Part shown: positions 34,702 through 43,935 of the stretch, piece after piece
How positions within the stretch are numbered: position 1 is the first letter of the stretch
Layout of the letters: each line of letters opens with the position of its first letter
Source of the DNA: Candidatus Hodarchaeota archaeon
GTDB taxonomy: Archaea > Asgardarchaeota > Heimdallarchaeia > Hodarchaeales > Hodarchaeaceae
Direction: 5' to 3'
NCBI GenBank assembly: GCA_016839815.1
Contig: JAEOTM010000041.1
Coordinates: 42,366-106,365 of the forward strand
DNA: 64,000 nt
The notes under the pieces: generated by a model
Told to the model about the DNA's origin: nothing
What the model saw: only the letters and a program-made list of their open reading frames with translations
The model's database searches: none
Program-made: the position numbers and the translations under genes

Positions 34702-35235
34702 TTATTTGAAGCATTCACTTAACAGTGCCATCGCAACGATAGTTTTACCATCTTGAATTTCACCTGAATGAATCTTTTCGTTTATTTCTGTCTGAGAAAG
34801 TATCTCTAACTTTGAGATTTCATCTAAGGGATATTCATAATCAGGAATTCTCTTTAATTTAGTTCCCTTATAGAAATACAAACGCTCATTACTGTATCCG
34901 ATTGCTGGTACATATGTTAAAAGAAATTCAAGATTACTAGCTGAATACCCAGTTTCTTCAATTAATTCTCTCCTAGCACATTCCTCTGCTGTTTCACCTT
35001 TATCAATCTTCCCAGCAGGAATCTCCAAAGTTTCCTCTTGGATGGAATATCTGAATTGTTTAACCAAGATTATCCTTCCATCCTCCAAAATTGGAATAAC
35101 CGCTGATGCATCCGGATGAAGAACCCTAATACGCTCTGTAATTCTTCCTGAGGGTAATTTTGCCTCATCAAGATTAACTGAAAACGATTTACCATGAATT
35201 GTTGACACAGTCCTAAGTTTTTCTTCCTTTGGCAT
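34702..35235 (-). CDS. Nudix hydrolase, ADP-ribose pyrophosphatase-like
   Basis: The 177-residue protein has the complete Nudix box GKIDKGETAEECARRELIEE followed by TGY (G-x5-E-x7-R-E-x-x-E-E-x-G). VPAIGYSNERLYFYKG and the preceding EIPAGK are typical of the ADP-ribose/nucleotide-sugar pyrophosphatase (NudF) branch. It cleaves ADP-ribose to AMP and ribose 5-phosphate. It follows the ProRS gene by 33 bases on the same strand and is probably in one operon. An ADP-ribose hydrolase next to a sirtuin (which releases O-acyl-ADP-ribose) is worth noting, though they are on opposite strands. Confidence 0.9.
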   Translation of the reverse strand: MPKEEKLRTVSTIHGKSFSVNLDEAKLPSGRITERIRVLHPDASAVIPILEDGRIILVKQFRYSIQEETLEIPAGKIDKGETAEECARRELIEETGYSASNLEFLLTYVPAIGYSNERLYFYKGTKLKRIPDYEYPLDEISKLEILSQTEINEKIHSGEIQDGKTIVAMALLSECFK

Positions 35236-35268
35236 ACAACGACTTCCAACGAAATAAGAAGAAATTAA

Positions 35269-36807
35269 TCAATATTGTTTTCCGACGTATACGAAGCATC
35301 CTGCCTGTTTTCCACAGATAAAGCATTTTTCATTTTTGGATGGAACTTCTTTCTCCTTAACATCAATACCGCGGACTTCTGCACCAGCCAATTGGTCTTT
35401 GATTTCCTCAGCACAAGGTTCTCCATCTAACTCGATACTACACCATGGAATTTTAACCATTTTTCGAGCTTTAATCTGTTCCACTAACTCATCAAGTGTA
35501 TCAGCCCTAGACAAACGAGAATCGAAAAAGTCTTGAGCTCGTCTTTTTATCGACTTGTCCAGATTAGCCCCCATTTCTTGAATTGTTGTCTTTAATTCAG
35601 ATCTCGTCACGAGTGTTTTCTCTCGAGTATCTCGTCTAAAAATCGTGACCTTTCCTTCTTGAGCCTCACGACGACCGATTTCAAGACGTAAAGGAACCCC
35701 TTTCATCTCCCAGAAATAGTATTTGTCTCCAGGACGTCTATCACTGTCGTCAATATGTACACGATAACCCATTGCTTTAGCTAGTGATTTGAGTTCTTCT
35801 GCATAGGCTTTAACTTTGGTTGCTTGTTTCTTAGCTAGGATTGGTATAATTATCAATTGAATTGGTGCAACTTCGAACGGAAAGATTAAGCCAGAATCAT
35901 CCCCATGGACGGCAATCATTCCGCCAAAAATCCGTGAAATGGCTGGGCCGTAACAGGTTTGGAAGGCTGCATGCGATTCCCCTTCATCATCCATGTAATT
36001 AATGTCAAAAGCTTTAGAGAACTTATCTCCTAACAGATGAGTAGAGGGTAATTGAAGAAACCGGCCATCAGGCATTAATGTATCTGCAGCATATGTGTGT
36101 ACTGCACCTGCAAATTTATCCCATTCAGGACGCTGAAATTGTATAAATGGTATACCAAAACGGCCATTCATAACATTAAATGAAATCTGCATATCTTCAC
36201 GAGTTTGTGCTATTGCCTCATCCATTGTAGCAAAGACGTTATGTGATTCAATCCATATAAATTCGCGTCCTCGAAGAAATGGACGTGTGGATTTCCCTTC
36301 ATATCTAAATACACTTCCACTTTGATATAATTTCAACGGGAGATCTCGCCAGCTCCTTATCCACAAAGAATAGAGGGGATACATTGCTGTTTCAGATGTG
36401 GGTCTTAGAGCTAATCGTTCTTCAAGAATATCACCCTTTCCTGCCGTTGTGACCCAAAAAACTTCAGGTGTAAACCCTTCTACATGATCTGCCTCAATTT
36501 GGAAATTTGATTCTGGGATGACCATGGGAAAAATAACTGGATTATGCCCGAAATCATCAAGTTCCTGTTCATAAAGATCGAACATCTTCTTTATTGCTAT
36601 AGTTGACCAGGGTTGATACACTAGAAAACCTTTCACGCCATATCGCATGTCAGCTAGTTCAGCAGTTTGCACAATCTTAGTAAACCATTCTGAAAAATTA
36701 GACTCCTTTGAGATATTGAATGTGACCAAGCTAGAATCTTCTTTTGGTGGATTTTTTTCTACTGGTGGTTTCTTTGCTGTTTTCTTTGTTTTTTTCTTCG
36801 CCATCAT
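35269..36807 (-). CDS. proS: Prolyl-tRNA synthetase, archaeal/eukaryotic type
   Basis: The 512-residue class II synthetase has no bacterial editing insertion. Motif 2 (RPTSETAMYPLYSLWIRSWRD region) and motif 3 (LRLEIGRRE) can be seen, with the anticodon-binding domain at about 300-400. The archaeal/eukaryotic C-terminal zinc-binding domain carries cysteines in PWCSIELDGEPC and CFICGKQAGC, and the conserved C-terminal Tyr is present. The N-terminus adds a Lys-rich tail (MAKKKTKKTAKK). It charges tRNA-Pro. Either of two adjacent ATGs may be used. The 262 bases upstream (to 37069) hold no gene I can see. Confidence 0.95.
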   Translation of the reverse strand: MMAKKKTKKTAKKPPVEKNPPKEDSSLVTFNISKESNFSEWFTKIVQTAELADMRYGVKGFLVYQPWSTIAIKKMFDLYEQELDDFGHNPVIFPMVIPESNFQIEADHVEGFTPEVFWVTTAGKGDILEERLALRPTSETAMYPLYSLWIRSWRDLPLKLYQSGSVFRYEGKSTRPFLRGREFIWIESHNVFATMDEAIAQTREDMQISFNVMNGRFGIPFIQFQRPEWDKFAGAVHTYAADTLMPDGRFLQLPSTHLLGDKFSKAFDINYMDDEGESHAAFQTCYGPAISRIFGGMIAVHGDDSGLIFPFEVAPIQLIIIPILAKKQATKVKAYAEELKSLAKAMGYRVHIDDSDRRPGDKYYFWEMKGVPLRLEIGRREAQEGKVTIFRRDTREKTLVTRSELKTTIQEMGANLDKSIKRRAQDFFDSRLSRADTLDELVEQIKARKMVKIPWCSIELDGEPCAEEIKDQLAGAEVRGIDVKEKEVPSKNEKCFICGKQAGCFVYVGKQY

Positions 36808-37069
36808 CAGACACCAATTTTCAGTACTCAGGATAATAACTTTGACTTAAAATTATGATCATAAAAAGAATTTAAGATAGATTTTTTCAAGAGTTGTTGT
36901 TGTATACTTAGAAACGAGACCCAATGTCGATTATTCGTAAGGAAAACGATCCATCCTTTATAACAACTCCAATCATCCTTATTCAGAACTGATTTTTAAG
37001 CTTCTCATTCATTCGATTTCTATTCTCGAAAAACTAGATTTTTGAGATTAGGTTCAGGATATTTTCTGT

Positions 37070-37981
37070 ATGAGGATAATAAAAGGGAATTGGTTTATCT
37101 TAATTATTTTAATCGTACTAGGAACTAATATTACTATCCTCTCAAGTGGTAATTCAGCCCTTTCATTTACAACAGATTCTCGTTATAATTATGCCGTATC
37201 ATGCACTGACTATTGTGGATCAAGAGTTTGGGATGCAACCAATCTAGATGCAGATCTATTCTTTATCATTACCAGCATAAGCGAATTAGATGATGTGGTA
37301 TCAATATATACACGATATAACAGCACATCACTCGCAAATCACGACAATCCTGACTACGGAATTTACACATTGAATGAATCTTATTCTTATTTATCGAGGG
37401 AGAGTAAGACAATGAATGGGAAATATTCTTGGCATTGGAGTACCCTCGAACCTACATTTAATATCTCAGTTCCCTCCTTCTTCCTTGCCCATGCTCATAC
37501 AAGTTTCGAGAATAATAGTTTTCTCCTTCAAAGAAATTCGAAACTGATAGATATCGAGATTTCATCTCAATATACCTTCCAGACATATCAATATTCAGGA
37601 AAATGGATACAAAGCTACATTGTAGGAAGTTCCAATTTTATTGATGAAGCTACGCTTACTGCTTCATATGATCTGGAGACAGGAATCCTCTTACGAATGG
37701 AAATCGATATGATTTCTACCCAAATCCCCATTGGTCCACTTTCTTTAGAAATCAATGTCGATGCTGTGGGGTCCTTCAAAATAACTTTACTTCTGCCCTC
37801 GAATCAAACAACAGATGCGTTTGCTTTGATCGTAGGAATATTATCTCTAATATCTATTATCCTTTTTCTGAACAAACGAGATTCCAGATTTAACAAAGAT
37901 CACCTGATCTATGAAGGAAAAGATATAATAAGGATCTTCGATAAATCAGTATGCCACTACGATCGGTGCTTACAGGAATAA
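37070..37981 (+). CDS. Secreted or membrane-anchored protein of unknown function
   Basis: The 303-residue protein has an N-terminal signal-like helix (about 8-30), an extracellular domain rich in Asn-x-Ser/Thr sequons, a C-terminal membrane helix (about 250-267) and a charged cytosolic tail. Two cysteines in SCTDYCGS might form a disulfide. The domain has no recognisable family. Its 3' end overlaps the next gene by 31 bases, so it may be coupled to it, although a metabolic link with a CoA-transferase/racemase is hard to imagine. Confidence 0.65.
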   Translation: MRIIKGNWFILIILIVLGTNITILSSGNSALSFTTDSRYNYAVSCTDYCGSRVWDATNLDADLFFIITSISELDDVVSIYTRYNSTSLANHDNPDYGIYTLNESYSYLSRESKTMNGKYSWHWSTLEPTFNISVPSFFLAHAHTSFENNSFLLQRNSKLIDIEISSQYTFQTYQYSGKWIQSYIVGSSNFIDEATLTASYDLETGILLRMEIDMISTQIPIGPLSLEINVDAVGSFKITLLLPSNQTTDAFALIVGILSLISIILFLNKRDSRFNKDHLIYEGKDIIRIFDKSVCHYDRCLQE

Positions 37982-39102
37982 GGATATTAGATCTAACAAC
38001 AAACCTTCCTGGGCCATTAGCCACTCAGATTTTAGGCGATTTTGGAGCAGATGTTATTAAAGTTGAATCTTTAACTGGAGATCCTGTTAGGTATTATCCT
38101 CCATTTGTTGATCAAGATTCACAACTCAATCTACTACTTAATCGAAACAAACGGTCGCTTGCTCTCAATCTTAAACAAGAGGAGGGATTGGAGATTCTGA
38201 AAAAATTAGTTGAATCTTCTGATGTTTTTATTGTGGGTTTTAGACCTTCAACTGTAAAAAAATTGAGGATCGACTTTGTAAACCTTTCTAAAATTAATCC
38301 AAAGCTAATCTATATTCAATTAACTGGATATGGATCTACAGATAATAGAGTAGGCCACGATTTAAATTATATTGGAGAAGCTGGGATTTTAAATCTTACA
38401 GGTCCCCAAGAAAAACCAGTTGTTCCAGGTGTTCCGATTGCTGATATCGGAGGGGGAAGCTTACCAAGTGTAATCACAATTCTAGGTGCTTTACTCCAAC
38501 GAAAAGAAGAACCTCAATATTTTGATATATCAATGGTTGATCATTTACTCCCATGGTTATCTGTTGTTGCAGCAGAATATTTAGCAGGCTTAGGTGAACC
38601 TGAGAGAACCTTACATGCCCTTTCAGGATATGTTCCCTGGTATAGACTCTATCACACAAAGGATCAGAAATATATCACGTTTGCTCCACTCGAGAGTAAG
38701 TTCTGGGAGAATTTTTGTAAAGCTATTAATCGAAAAGATTTGTTAGATAAACAATATAATTTGGAATTATGTGATGGAGAACTTCCCAAAATTTTTCTGT
38801 CACGAACATCGATCGAATGGAATGAGATATTTACGCAATTCGATATCCCAGGAGGAGAACTTCTTACTTTACGGGAAGTATTTAACAAAAATAAAAGAAT
38901 CAGTAAAATTAGTCATTCAGAAATGGGAATAATACAATTGATTTCGTCTCCTTATCTAGATCCACATACTTCGCATGATTGGAAAATCGCTCCTAAATTG
39001 GGAGAGCATTCGGAGGAAATTCTAGCGGAGATAGGGATGGAAGATAATGTTGAACAGTACAAGGATCTAGGAATCATCGGAACTTACGATTCTGAATTTT
39101 AA
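37951..39102 (+). CDS. CaiB/BaiF class III CoA-transferase family (alpha-methylacyl-CoA racemase-like)
   Basis: The 383-residue protein starts with GIRILDLTTNLPGPLATQIL and GADVIKVE, the standard CaiB/BaiF CoA-binding opening. LTGYGSTDN is followed by GHDLNYIGEAG and later ADIGGGSLPS, the His/Asp pattern of alpha-methylacyl-CoA racemases (GHDxNY ... D-x-GGG), which lack the formyl-CoA-transferase acceptor loop. It most likely epimerises 2-methylacyl-CoA. The ATG at 37951 gives the usual N-terminus. It overlaps the secreted-protein gene and is followed by 286 bases without a gene, apart from the promoter at 39298. Confidence 0.85.
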   Translation: MPLRSVLTGIRILDLTTNLPGPLATQILGDFGADVIKVESLTGDPVRYYPPFVDQDSQLNLLLNRNKRSLALNLKQEEGLEILKKLVESSDVFIVGFRPSTVKKLRIDFVNLSKINPKLIYIQLTGYGSTDNRVGHDLNYIGEAGILNLTGPQEKPVVPGVPIADIGGGSLPSVITILGALLQRKEEPQYFDISMVDHLLPWLSVVAAEYLAGLGEPERTLHALSGYVPWYRLYHTKDQKYITFAPLESKFWENFCKAINRKDLLDKQYNLELCDGELPKIFLSRTSIEWNEIFTQFDIPGGELLTLREVFNKNKRISKISHSEMGIIQLISSPYLDPHTSHDWKIAPKLGEHSEEILAEIGMEDNVEQYKDLGIIGTYDSEF

Positions 39103-39297
39103 GTTCAGATTTAAAATTCCTACTCGTCTTCTTCTCAACTTTCTTTATTAAACTGGTTTTTACTATTATAATGACTGTTTATTTTACGATTGGTATCCAA
39201 GTAATGGAAAATTCACTTAGTAAATATGTTTGTGCTATTTAAGATTAAAATTGTTGATAAAACGTATTTTGCTATGAATGATCAACGTTGCGTAATG

Positions 39298-39306
39298 TTT
39301 ATAAAG
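39298..39306 (+). promoter_or_regulatory. TATA-box candidate for the vWA-WD40 operon
   Basis: TTTATAAAG lies 83 bases before the TTG start at 39389, close to the archaeal TATA consensus. It is the best promoter match in the intergenic stretch. Confidence 0.45.
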
Positions 39307-39388
39307 CGTGATCAATTAAGTAAGATCAGAAATCTTAAGTATGTAAATAACCAATAAGAAAGGTAATTAAAAAAAGAAGGAGATTGAA

Positions 39389-41545
39389 TTGGCAAAACTG
39401 AAGATAAATACACTAATTGGCTTAACTATTTTGATAATCAGTATTTTTGGATATATAAACTTACAGATGGGTTTTAATATTGAAACTGTTAAAAATATTG
39501 GTGCTTTCCCAGTAGAAAGTTCACTTGAATCAAATGATTTAGCTGTTGAAATAACCAAAAACTCATCTGCAATTGGTCCCAATTCGGTTATAGAATTCTC
39601 TATAAATTTAACTAATACTTTATCTGAATCCCTTTGGGACATTTCTGCGAATATAAGTGATATTTCTGAGGGTCTTTCACTTGTTCCATCAACTGAACCT
39701 TTATTCACTCTATCTTCTCTTGACCCTGACACTTCAACATCATTCCAGTTTATTACTAGTTTTTCGGGAGATGCTACCTCTAAACCTGTCGATTTAGTCT
39801 TAGCGATTGATGCCAGTAGTAGTATGGGAGAGGAAATTAATACAGTAAAGACTGCACTAAATGATTTAATTACGACTCTTGTAACTGAAATCCCTCATCT
39901 AAGAATAGGTGTGATTGTTTTTGGATGGGGAGCTTATGATCAGTATCCTACAGAAGATTCAAACAATTATTTACCACTCACCAATGACTTTGATGGTGTA
40001 AAGGCTATTATTAATTCTTTATACGCACAAGGAGGGATAGAACCCTGGGGTGATGCTCTGTACCTCGCTAGTACTTGGGATTGGAGAGAAGACGCCGCTA
40101 AACTGATAATATTAGTTGGTGACGAGGATTGTGATCCAGGTATTTTTGTTGGCAATGAATTACTTGAATCTGATCCTAAGGGATATTATAATGGGTCAGA
40201 TTTATTGAACATTGTCACCAATCTTAAAGATCAAGGGATCACGATCAGTACGGTCATCTGTGGAGGAGTATCAACACAAATGATTAATCAGTTTGAATGG
40301 GTTGCAGCATATACCGATGGAACATCAGTTTACCTTCCTGATTTAGAGATAGAAGGTATTGGTTTGCCTGAAATCATCGAGGAATGGACACTAGAGCTCG
40401 GGCGGGAATATAACCTCTACTTAAATTTAACTGTTGGTTGGGAAGACAATATGAATACCAGATACCATACATCCTACATCGAGAATTTTTGGCTTGATTT
40501 CTCTCCCCCATCGGTCATTATCTCAAAAACAATAACTCCTACAGGAGTCGATTTATTCTCAGTTGAATTTTTTATCACTGTTGACGATATATCTCCTATC
40601 AGATCAGTTACTCTTTATCATGATGCCTCTGGGATGTTAAAATCAGAAACATTGGCACCCATTGAGAATACTTCCTATTTTCTTTTCACTCTTCATGATG
40701 TTCAAGGAGGATTGAATATCTCATACTTTGTGAAAAGTTCAGATATTTTAAAAAATTCAGCATTTACGTCAGTGTATTGGGTTATTGTAGAGCCAAAATT
40801 TGATGAATTTGGTGAAGAAGTATCTTTTTGGGTCGAATCAAACAAAACAATTTATACAAATATAAAAATTGGGTCTACGGGTATTTATTATTTTGTTTTA
40901 TCAGGTTCAACAGAAATATCTCAGATTGGTGTACAATTAACAGCCCGAGTCACAAATACAACTGTTATTCCTATCCAAACCCAAGAAATAAATGTAAGTT
41001 CTTCATATAGTCATAAAATTTTCCAATTTAGTCTTGGATCAGGTGATCATGCGGTTACTCTGTCAATTCCGCAGAGTCTAGGAAACAGTTCATCATCCTA
41101 CGTCTGGTTAAAACTTAAACACCCTCAGACAAACAGGTTTACTGGTTCAATGACAAATGCAATACGCGTTTATGGAATTGAGTGGGAAGCTACAAATGGA
41201 TCATACTTCAGTTTTGATAATCAACCCGGTTCCCCTCTAGTATTGAAAGCAGAAGTTTACAGCAGTAATTGGGAGCTTGTATCTTCATTTATCGTTGGTG
41301 GAAGTTTTCAGGTCTCAAATAATGATACATATTACCTTCTAGTTTGGGCAACTTTACGTGAAGGAGAATTCACCATTCAATTGACAGAGGAAGAGCCCGA
41401 TACCACTTATGATCCTTATTATACTTACGAACCTACTGAATATGCTGCTGATGGTGCGAATGCACCTTTCTACCTAGAAATCATCTTGTTTCTGACTATA
41501 ATTGGTCTAATACGGATAAATGTCAAGAAGAAAAGAAAATCGTAG
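39389..41545 (+). CDS. Membrane-anchored von Willebrand factor A-domain protein
   Basis: The 718-residue protein has an N-terminal signal helix (7-27), a beta-rich region with sequons, and a vWA domain at about 133-320 with an intact MIDAS (DASSS in LAIDASSSMG, residues around 140) and a later Thr/Asp loop. Further beta domains follow, then a membrane helix near residue 695 and a short basic tail (KKKRKS). It is therefore an outward-facing, metal-dependent binding protein, perhaps for adhesion. Start is a TTG with GGAG eight bases upstream. The WD40 receptor-like gene follows after 48 bases on the same strand. Confidence 0.85.
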   Translation: MAKLKINTLIGLTILIISIFGYINLQMGFNIETVKNIGAFPVESSLESNDLAVEITKNSSAIGPNSVIEFSINLTNTLSESLWDISANISDISEGLSLVPSTEPLFTLSSLDPDTSTSFQFITSFSGDATSKPVDLVLAIDASSSMGEEINTVKTALNDLITTLVTEIPHLRIGVIVFGWGAYDQYPTEDSNNYLPLTNDFDGVKAIINSLYAQGGIEPWGDALYLASTWDWREDAAKLIILVGDEDCDPGIFVGNELLESDPKGYYNGSDLLNIVTNLKDQGITISTVICGGVSTQMINQFEWVAAYTDGTSVYLPDLEIEGIGLPEIIEEWTLELGREYNLYLNLTVGWEDNMNTRYHTSYIENFWLDFSPPSVIISKTITPTGVDLFSVEFFITVDDISPIRSVTLYHDASGMLKSETLAPIENTSYFLFTLHDVQGGLNISYFVKSSDILKNSAFTSVYWVIVEPKFDEFGEEVSFWVESNKTIYTNIKIGSTGIYYFVLSGSTEISQIGVQLTARVTNTTVIPIQTQEINVSSSYSHKIFQFSLGSGDHAVTLSIPQSLGNSSSSYVWLKLKHPQTNRFTGSMTNAIRVYGIEWEATNGSYFSFDNQPGSPLVLKAEVYSSNWELVSSFIVGGSFQVSNNDTYYLLVWATLREGEFTIQLTEEEPDTTYDPYYTYEPTEYAADGANAPFYLEIILFLTIIGLIRINVKKKRKS

Positions 41546-41593
41546 TCTACGACCGAATCAAGAAAATTAACAAAATTAAAATCAGGTGTAAAG

Positions 41594-43933
41594 ATGAATA
41601 CTGCTAAATTTTCTTCACTCTTCATCAATTTTCTATTAATAGCCAATTTATTTCTATCTATACCAAGTAACAGGGCTGTAGTGTTAGAAGAAGCTGATTA
41701 TTCTAAGAAAATATTACAGAAGGGATCACGAGCCAGTTCTGCTGGACAGTTTTTAATTGGGCACACATCGGAGGTTTGGGATGTAGAGTTTTCTCCCGAT
41801 GGTCACCTCCTTGCCTCGGTCTCTTCAGATAATTCGATTATAATTTGGAATACTACAACAGGATCTATCCACCAGAATCTGACTGGGCATCAGGATTCCG
41901 TTTATACAGTCACTTTTCATCCCCATGATCCGATCATTGCTTCAGGATCCTTTGATCGTTCAATACTTATCTGGAATTTAACTACAGGGGAAATAATGCA
42001 AAATCTTAGAGGCCATACTGCTTCTATTTGGTCTTTAGATTTCAGTCCTGACGGTACATATCTTGCATCAGGTTCTGGGGATTCAACTGTAAGAATCTGG
42101 GATTACAGGACATCAGAATCATTCTTTAATGCCACAGGTCACACAGAAGCCGTACGATCAGTTCATTTTCTTCCTAATGGATTGTTAGCTTCTGGTTCAT
42201 ACGATAATAGTATTCTATTATGGAATTTGACGGGAAAAACGCTTGAAACCGTCCTATCGAATAATACCGATAATATTCTCACCCTTGCAGCAAATCCATC
42301 AGAGAATATTCTAGTTTCAGGATCCCAAGACAATCTAATGGAATTCTGGGATTTAACCCAGTTTGGAGTTAGAAGTCGTGCTGCAATCACAACCATTGAT
42401 TGGATTAGGGGACTTGCATTTAGTCACAATGGTTACTACCTTGCCTCGGGACTACAAAATGGAAATATCAGTATTTGGGAAGGAAAGTCAGGTTTTCATG
42501 TTAAAACACTAACAGGCCATGCTCAATCAGTGCGAGGAGTGGATTTCCATCCTACAAAACCGCTACTTGCCTCTGCATCGGGAGATCATACTGTTAGACT
42601 GTGGAACGTAACTGATTTAGACAATGATCAGGTGCCTGATTTTTGGGAACTTGAAAATGGATTAAGTCCCCAAGATGCAGATGATATGTCCAATGACCCC
42701 GATGATGATGGGTTGGTTAATATATTAGAGTATAAATTTGGTACAAATCCTCATCTGGCCGATAGTGATCTGGATCAGATTTCAGATTATTATGAATTTA
42801 TTTACGGTATGAATGGTAGCTTAGATGATGCTAATGGAGATATCGACAATGATGGTATGTCCAATCTTTACGAATTTCAAAATAATCTAAACTCTGCGAT
42901 AAATGATACTATGATGGATGCAGATAATGATGGAATGCCGAATCTTTATGAGTATCTTAATGGGCTTGAAGCAGGAAAAGACGATGCAAACGATGATTTA
43001 GATAATGATGGATTACCAAATATCTTTGAATTCCGATATGATTTTGTGATTGGCATCGATGATGGAGAAGATGATGCAGATTCTGACGGTTTAAGTAATA
43101 GAGAAGAATTTTTGCTGGGTACAAATCCAAGAGATCCCGACAGTGATAACGATTTTTTCAATGATGGTTTAGAAAAGATGTTTGGAACTGACCCAAATAA
43201 CTTCTTTTTAAATCCAATAACAATACTTTTTGGAATAATATTAGTCATATCATGTATTTTACTTATTATTATCGGTCTTATCAAAAGCTACCCGAGAATA
43301 AAGGTAAAATCTTCTGAGATTAGTAAAGAAATCCAAGTAAGAACGAAAGATACCATTGAATATTTCCGGCCTAAACCACATCAGACATGGATTCGTGATT
43401 TACAAATGGGAAAAGCGATACACCTTGATTCACTTACTTCAGAACTCGAAACAAGTAAAATTAAACTCCCCAAGGCCATTAAAGAGTCATTACGTCCACA
43501 AGATTTGATTAAACATTCACTTGTCCAACGATCAGACATGATATTGTTACAGTCAATCCCACCAAAGGATGCTAATTGCCAAGTATGTATCGGAGAAATA
43601 CATGATGAACAATATTTTCAATGTGAATCCTGCAAACGATTTGTATGCATTTCTGATTATGTTGATTTAGTCACAGTTGACTCAAACAATTGCCCAAATT
43701 GTTCTGGGGGTTTAGTCATATTTCCTTTTAGTTGTAAGGGATGTGGGATAGATTACAGTTCAGTGATTGAGCTTTCAGGAAAATCGGGGTGTCCCATATG
43801 TGGCTACACACTAACCGATCAACAAAAACTTATAGATAATGTAACAGCCGATATACAGCCATCTAAAATTTCAAAATCACTTCAAAGGGATAATATGCTT
43901 AAAAGAGAACAAGAAGATAAGAAAATAAAATAG
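41594..43933 (+). CDS. Secreted WD40 propeller/calcium-repeat protein with TM helix and cytosolic zinc domain
   Basis: The 779-residue protein has, in order: a signal helix (about 8-28); seven WD40 repeats (about 55-345, most ending in SxDxSxxxW-like blades, e.g. SGDSTVRIWD), which make one propeller; a tandem of thrombospondin-type-3/calcium repeats (about 345-540) with many D-x-D-x-D-G loops such as DIDNDGMSNLYE; a membrane helix (541-566); and a cytosolic C-terminus. That C-terminus has a zinc module, C-x2-C-x11-C-x2-C-x4-C-x2-D ... C-x2-C near 662-710 and another C-x2-C pair after it. The architecture is that of a receptor. It lies in an operon with the vWA protein. Confidence 0.85.
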   Translation: MNTAKFSSLFINFLLIANLFLSIPSNRAVVLEEADYSKKILQKGSRASSAGQFLIGHTSEVWDVEFSPDGHLLASVSSDNSIIIWNTTTGSIHQNLTGHQDSVYTVTFHPHDPIIASGSFDRSILIWNLTTGEIMQNLRGHTASIWSLDFSPDGTYLASGSGDSTVRIWDYRTSESFFNATGHTEAVRSVHFLPNGLLASGSYDNSILLWNLTGKTLETVLSNNTDNILTLAANPSENILVSGSQDNLMEFWDLTQFGVRSRAAITTIDWIRGLAFSHNGYYLASGLQNGNISIWEGKSGFHVKTLTGHAQSVRGVDFHPTKPLLASASGDHTVRLWNVTDLDNDQVPDFWELENGLSPQDADDMSNDPDDDGLVNILEYKFGTNPHLADSDLDQISDYYEFIYGMNGSLDDANGDIDNDGMSNLYEFQNNLNSAINDTMMDADNDGMPNLYEYLNGLEAGKDDANDDLDNDGLPNIFEFRYDFVIGIDDGEDDADSDGLSNREEFLLGTNPRDPDSDNDFFNDGLEKMFGTDPNNFFLNPITILFGIILVISCILLIIIGLIKSYPRIKVKSSEISKEIQVRTKDTIEYFRPKPHQTWIRDLQMGKAIHLDSLTSELETSKIKLPKAIKESLRPQDLIKHSLVQRSDMILLQSIPPKDANCQVCIGEIHDEQYFQCESCKRFVCISDYVDLVTVDSNNCPNCSGGLVIFPFSCKGCGIDYSSVIELSGKSGCPICGYTLTDQQKLIDNVTADIQPSKISKSLQRDNMLKREQEDKKIK

Positions 43934-43935
43934 GA

